A stretch of 64,000 bases of DNA from JAJDTT01 sp022827025 (GTDB lineage: Bacteria > Acidobacteriota > UBA6911 > RPQK01 > JAJDTT01), in NCBI GenBank assembly GCA_965203535.1, contig OZ241897.1, positions 124,001-188,000 on the forward strand, given 5' to 3'. A model generated the notes under the pieces. It made no database searches. It was given only the letters and a program-made list of their open reading frames with translations, and was not told the DNA's origin. A program made the position numbers and the translations under genes. Below, piece by piece: positions 63,152 through 64,000 of this stretch (its first letter is position 1; the number at the start of each line of letters is the position of its first letter).

Positions 63152-64000
63152 GTGAGTCGTCGGAACCGAGCTGTTCTGCTCAGCGCCTGCTGGCTGCTGG
63201 CGGTCCAATTCCTCCAATCCCAACCCTCCCCGGATCCCGTTCCCCCCTCCTTTCGAGTCCGGGCCGACTTCATCCGGGTCCCGGTCACCGTCTTCGGCCC
63301 GACGGGGAAACTCCTGACCCACCTGGAACGGGAACACTTCTCCCTGCTGGATGAGAACAGCCCCCGGGCCATCGAGAACTTCGTGCTGGACCAGGACCGC
63401 ATCCACGTCGCTCTCCTGCTGGACGTGAGCGGCAGCATCCGCAGCGAGTTGAAGGAGATCGCAAAAGCGGCCCTGGACTTCGCCCGTTCCTTCCAGCGAA
63501 ACGACCGGATCTCCGTCATCACCTTCTCCGACCGCGTCCAGGTGCTCCAGGACTGGACTTCGAGCCTGAGGTCGGTCCGCCGCGCCCTCCGGAAGCTGGA
63601 GCCGGGCTATCGGACCGCCATGTACGACGCGCTGTGGACCACCACCAACCAGCAACTCTCCCGGGTCCGCGGGAAGAAGGCCATCATCCTCCTCACCGAC
63701 GGCCTGGACAACGAGAGCGGGCAGAGCTACGACCAGATCGTCCGGCGCCTGATCGCTTCCAACGTCTCCCTCTACATCATCAGCAGGACCCGCCTGATCC
63801 AGGACGAAGTGGGCCGCAGCAACCGGGTGGAATTCCTCAACCGGGTGATGTCGGAGTTGGTGAACCCCGAAGAGGACTTTGTCGACGCCTACTTCGAGCA
63901 GAAGGAGACAGCCATGCTCCACCTGGCCGAGGCCACCGGCGGAAGGGCGCTCTTTCCCGAGCGGCTGGAGGAGCTCACGGACAGGTACCTGGAACTGGCC
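63152..64000 (+). CDS. Secreted VWFA-related Acidobacterial domain protein 5 (3' end missing)
   Basis: 283 codons visible, no stop before the window end. GTG 63152 has GGAGG 8 nt before it (a GTG at 63149 is also possible). Signal peptide RAVLLSACWLLAVQFLQSQ, lead-in FRVRADFIRVPVTVFGPTGK and HFSLLDENSPRAIENF, then VWA with D91-x-S93-x-S95 (LLDVSGSIRSE), YRTAMYDALWTTT and LLTDGLDNESG intact. An extra segment of about 30 residues (RLIQDEVGRSNRVEFLNRVM) lies before LAEATGGRALFPERL. It follows gcvPB after 32 nt, so it may ride on the gcv transcript. Confidence 0.85.
   Translation, partial: MSRRNRAVLLSACWLLAVQFLQSQPSPDPVPPSFRVRADFIRVPVTVFGPTGKLLTHLEREHFSLLDENSPRAIENFVLDQDRIHVALLLDVSGSIRSELKEIAKAALDFARSFQRNDRISVITFSDRVQVLQDWTSSLRSVRRALRKLEPGYRTAMYDALWTTTNQQLSRVRGKKAIILLTDGLDNESGQSYDQIVRRLIASNVSLYIISRTRLIQDEVGRSNRVEFLNRVMSELVNPEEDFVDAYFEQKETAMLHLAEATGGRALFPERLEELTDRYLELA

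Overview
The window is GC-rich bacterial chromosome, densely packed, with many 4-nt (ATGA) gene overlaps. Five secreted von Willebrand factor A proteins of the 'VWFA-related Acidobacterial domain' type, together with a cytochrome/DUF1549-DUF1553 + DUF1501 pair and large secreted propeller and GH10-like proteins, point to the phylum Acidobacteriota, probably an uncultured lineage. This assignment is inferred from gene content; no rRNA gene is present and no complete tRNA gene was seen.

Layout. 1-6.3 kb: a truncated 2-keto-4-pentenoate hydratase-like gene, a phytanoyl-CoA dioxygenase-like gene, a secreted protein and two tandem paralogous putative glycosidases. 6.6-11.1 kb: a DUF1549/DUF1553 cytochrome with its DUF1501 partner, followed by a tandem array in which shortened copies of the DUF1501 3' end alternate with a palindromic repeat. 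11.1-18.7 kb: an orphan EhuA/GlnQ-like ATPase, a large secreted propeller protein, a complete IS630-type element, a NatAB-like exporter pair and a collapsed TonB-dependent receptor. 18.9-25.8 kb: purA, trxA, rsmA, RNase J and ftsK. 26-28 kb: two tandem VWFA genes. 28-36.8 kb: ilvE, alaS, a lytic transglycosylase, an AMIN/amidase_3 cell-wall amidase, a membrane protein and glycerate 2-kinase. 36.8-40.6 kb: gamma-glutamyltranspeptidase, larE and a VWFA gene lacking MIDAS residues. 40.6-46.2 kb, minus strand: trpS-scpA-scpB-rluB-ribE-hypothetical-ribB(X). 46.5-50.3 kb: hemX-like, hemA, hemC, hemD. 50.5-53.4 kb: an accessory patch with an AAA/PD-(D/E)XK protein and an AbiEii-like nucleotidyltransferase pair. 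53.6-64 kb: a TonB C-terminal-domain protein, a two-domain VWFA protein, a repeat-filled gap, a coiled-coil membrane protein, the glycine cleavage operon gcvT-H-PA-PB and a fifth VWFA gene cut by the window end.

The most distinctive non-coding feature is a set of short palindromic repeats in at least three sequence families (A, B, C). They sit in almost every larger intergenic gap, often directly after stop codons. One copy supplies the last codons and stop of purA, and copies of family C are built into the DUF1501-fragment array. Several genes (ilvE, hemX, RNase J, the first VWFA gene) carry sigma70-like -10 boxes only 8-12 nt before the start codon, which predicts leaderless transcripts. 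No CRISPR array, prophage or complete new defence operon was seen.
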